A model generated the notes under the pieces. The model saw only the letters and a program-made list of their open reading frames with translations, did no database searches and had not been told where the DNA came from. Below, piece after piece: positions 4,617 through 5,560 of a stretch of DNA of 5,560 bases (position 1 is the first letter of the stretch; each line of letters opens with the position of its first letter). Both the position numbers and the translations under genes were made by a program. The DNA lies in contig JAITTM010000097.1 in the NCBI GenBank assembly GCA_031286975.1, positions 1-5,560 of the forward strand. The letters run 5' to 3'. Origin of the DNA: Coriobacteriales bacterium (GTDB lineage Bacteria > Actinomycetota > Coriobacteriia > Coriobacteriales > UBA8131).

Positions 4617-5560
4617 CTATTTGCCAGCCAGTTGTGTGCCCGCAAGACGTCCTGAGGTAAATGCCCACGTCATGTTGCCACCGTGGCCACCTCCGCCCAA
4701 GGGAGAAAGCCCGTGCCCGACCATTCCAACAGCATACAGTCCAACGATGGGCTCTCTGAAGGCATCAAGCACCTGGAATTCCGTATTGATCGAAAGCGTG
4801 AGGTTGCTCTGTGTGATCTCGCCCTTTTGTGGTCCGTGGATATAATACGGTGCTGTGGTCAAGCCTTTATTGAGCGTGCCCGCTTCTTCCAGCCCGAATT
4901 TCTTACGCTTGAAGTCAGGGTCACTTCCCACAGCCGCATAGCCGTTGTACTTGGCAATCTCGTCTGCCAAACCAGAGGGATCGACCCCGGCCAACGCGGC
5001 GACCTCTTCGATCGTATCCGCTTTGAGGATGGCACCGATTGCCACAAAGTCATCAACCGTACCCCATCCAAGGTTGGGGATTGACGAGACGACCATATCG
5101 GGCGAGACTTGGAAGTTCCTTGCAATCGCGTCATCATAGACCATATAGGCAAAGCGGTCGGGCAGCTTGTTTAGCTCAGCGACCTGCTCTTGTTGTGCAA
5201 GATCCTCGCTTGCGTAGCGCTTGCCTGCCTTAGTGACCATGATCGCGCCGGCATCTATGAGGCCGTAGGGCATCCAGGCCTGTTTGCTGTAGATCCCCAC
5301 GTCAGGACTCGGTGCTTGTGAACGCACAGAGAAAGAGGATGCCGAATTCCACTCGGTTATATCAGCGCCGATCTTTGCAGCCATCTTGATACCATAGCCG
5401 TCGTTAAACTCACAGGCGGCATCGGTTTCTGAGAGGATTGTGGAGAAACGCTTTACCTTCAAGTCGTAGGCAGCATCAATCGACGCAGTTGCCAAAACAA
5501 CACCCTTGGTTCCTTTGAGGTAGAGCTCCTCCTGAGTGATCTTGTCGATTGCCTTGATAC
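4617..5560 (-). CDS. FAD-binding flavoprotein reductase, fumarate reductase/KstD-like (5' partial)
   Basis: The frame stays open to the window edge, and residues before the TTG at 5495 continue family sequence (LYLKGTKGVVLATAS). The start therefore lies beyond 5560, and about 313 C-terminal residues are visible. The family is FAD_binding_2 (fumarate reductase, urocanate reductase, ketosteroid dehydrogenase). Visible marks are the strand GVVLATAS (nt 5481-5501, normally VVLATGG), the helix NDGYGIKMAAKIGAD, the substrate-domain segment GAIMVTKAGKRYASED, and the C-terminal FAD-binding end GLYAVGMVGHGLSP, then LGGGGHGGNMTWAFTSGRLAG. Fumarate reductases carry an active arginine just after the GKR(F/Y).NE-type segment and another in HGANR; by eye these are replaced (Q-Q-E, and a glycine run), so the acceptor is probably not fumarate. 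A Tat or Sec signal and any FMN-binding domain would lie outside the window. The cytochrome gene follows after 28 nt, suggesting an extracytoplasmic respiratory reductase. Confidence 0.85.
   Translation of the reverse strand, partial: IKAIDKITQEELYLKGTKGVVLATASIDAAYDLKVKRFSTILSETDAACEFNDGYGIKMAAKIGADITEWNSASSFSVRSQAPSPDVGIYSKQAWMPYGLIDAGAIMVTKAGKRYASEDLAQQEQVAELNKLPDRFAYMVYDDAIARNFQVSPDMVVSSIPNLGWGTVDDFVAIGAILKADTIEEVAALAGVDPSGLADEIAKYNGYAAVGSDPDFKRKKFGLEEAGTLNKGLTTAPYYIHGPQKGEITQSNLTLSINTEFQVLDAFREPIVGLYAVGMVGHGLSPLGGGGHGGNMTWAFTSGRLAGTQLAGK

Noticed and set aside
4683..5084. + strand frame antisense to the flavoprotein
   Set aside because: The minus frame carries clear FAD-binding family motifs throughout; the + frame has none.

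Overview
The window looks like chromosomal DNA from an anaerobic, GC-rich Gram-positive bacterium, most likely a Coriobacteriia (Eggerthellaceae-like) gut or rumen anaerobe. Two things suggest this. One is a flavoprotein paired with a membrane-anchored multiheme cytochrome c, an arrangement known from Eggerthella, Gordonibacter and relatives. The other is a Firmicutes/Actinobacteria-type YhbD-bactofilin pair. This placement is inference; there is no rRNA or other marker gene here.

Left part (1-2351, + strand): the 3' portion of a B12-binding-domain radical SAM protein (TIGR03960-like, 5' end outside the window). It is followed, with an 8-nt overlap, by its usual partner, a 'radical SAM-linked' DUF2344 protein (TIGR03936-like). 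The two are translationally coupled and probably work together on an unknown reaction.

Middle (2374-3705, - strand): a two-gene operon converges on the radical SAM pair. A YhbD-like protein with a MerR-type DNA-binding head is followed 9 nt later by a bactofilin-like beta-helix protein built from unusually regular 17-residue rungs. A 12-bp hairpin covers the convergent junction and the bactofilin stop codon. Upstream of yhbD, two copies of a 22-bp direct repeat lie 30 bp apart and are a plausible operator, possibly for YhbD itself.

Right part (3894-5560, - strand): a FAD-binding fumarate-reductase/ketosteroid-dehydrogenase-like flavoprotein (5' end outside the window) is followed 28 nt later by a membrane-anchored NrfH/NapC-like cytochrome c. 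The cytochrome has four CXXCH sites plus one CX3CH site. A stem-loop terminator follows the cytochrome. The pair reads as a respiratory reductase: menaquinol would feed electrons through the cytochrome to the flavoprotein, which reduces an unidentified organic acceptor. The fumarate-binding arginines of the family are not evident, so the substrate is probably not fumarate.

The most interesting leads are the substrate of the flavoprotein/cytochrome pair, the CX3CH heme site, and the paired repeats in front of yhbD. I see no CRISPR array, insertion sequence, tRNA or rRNA.
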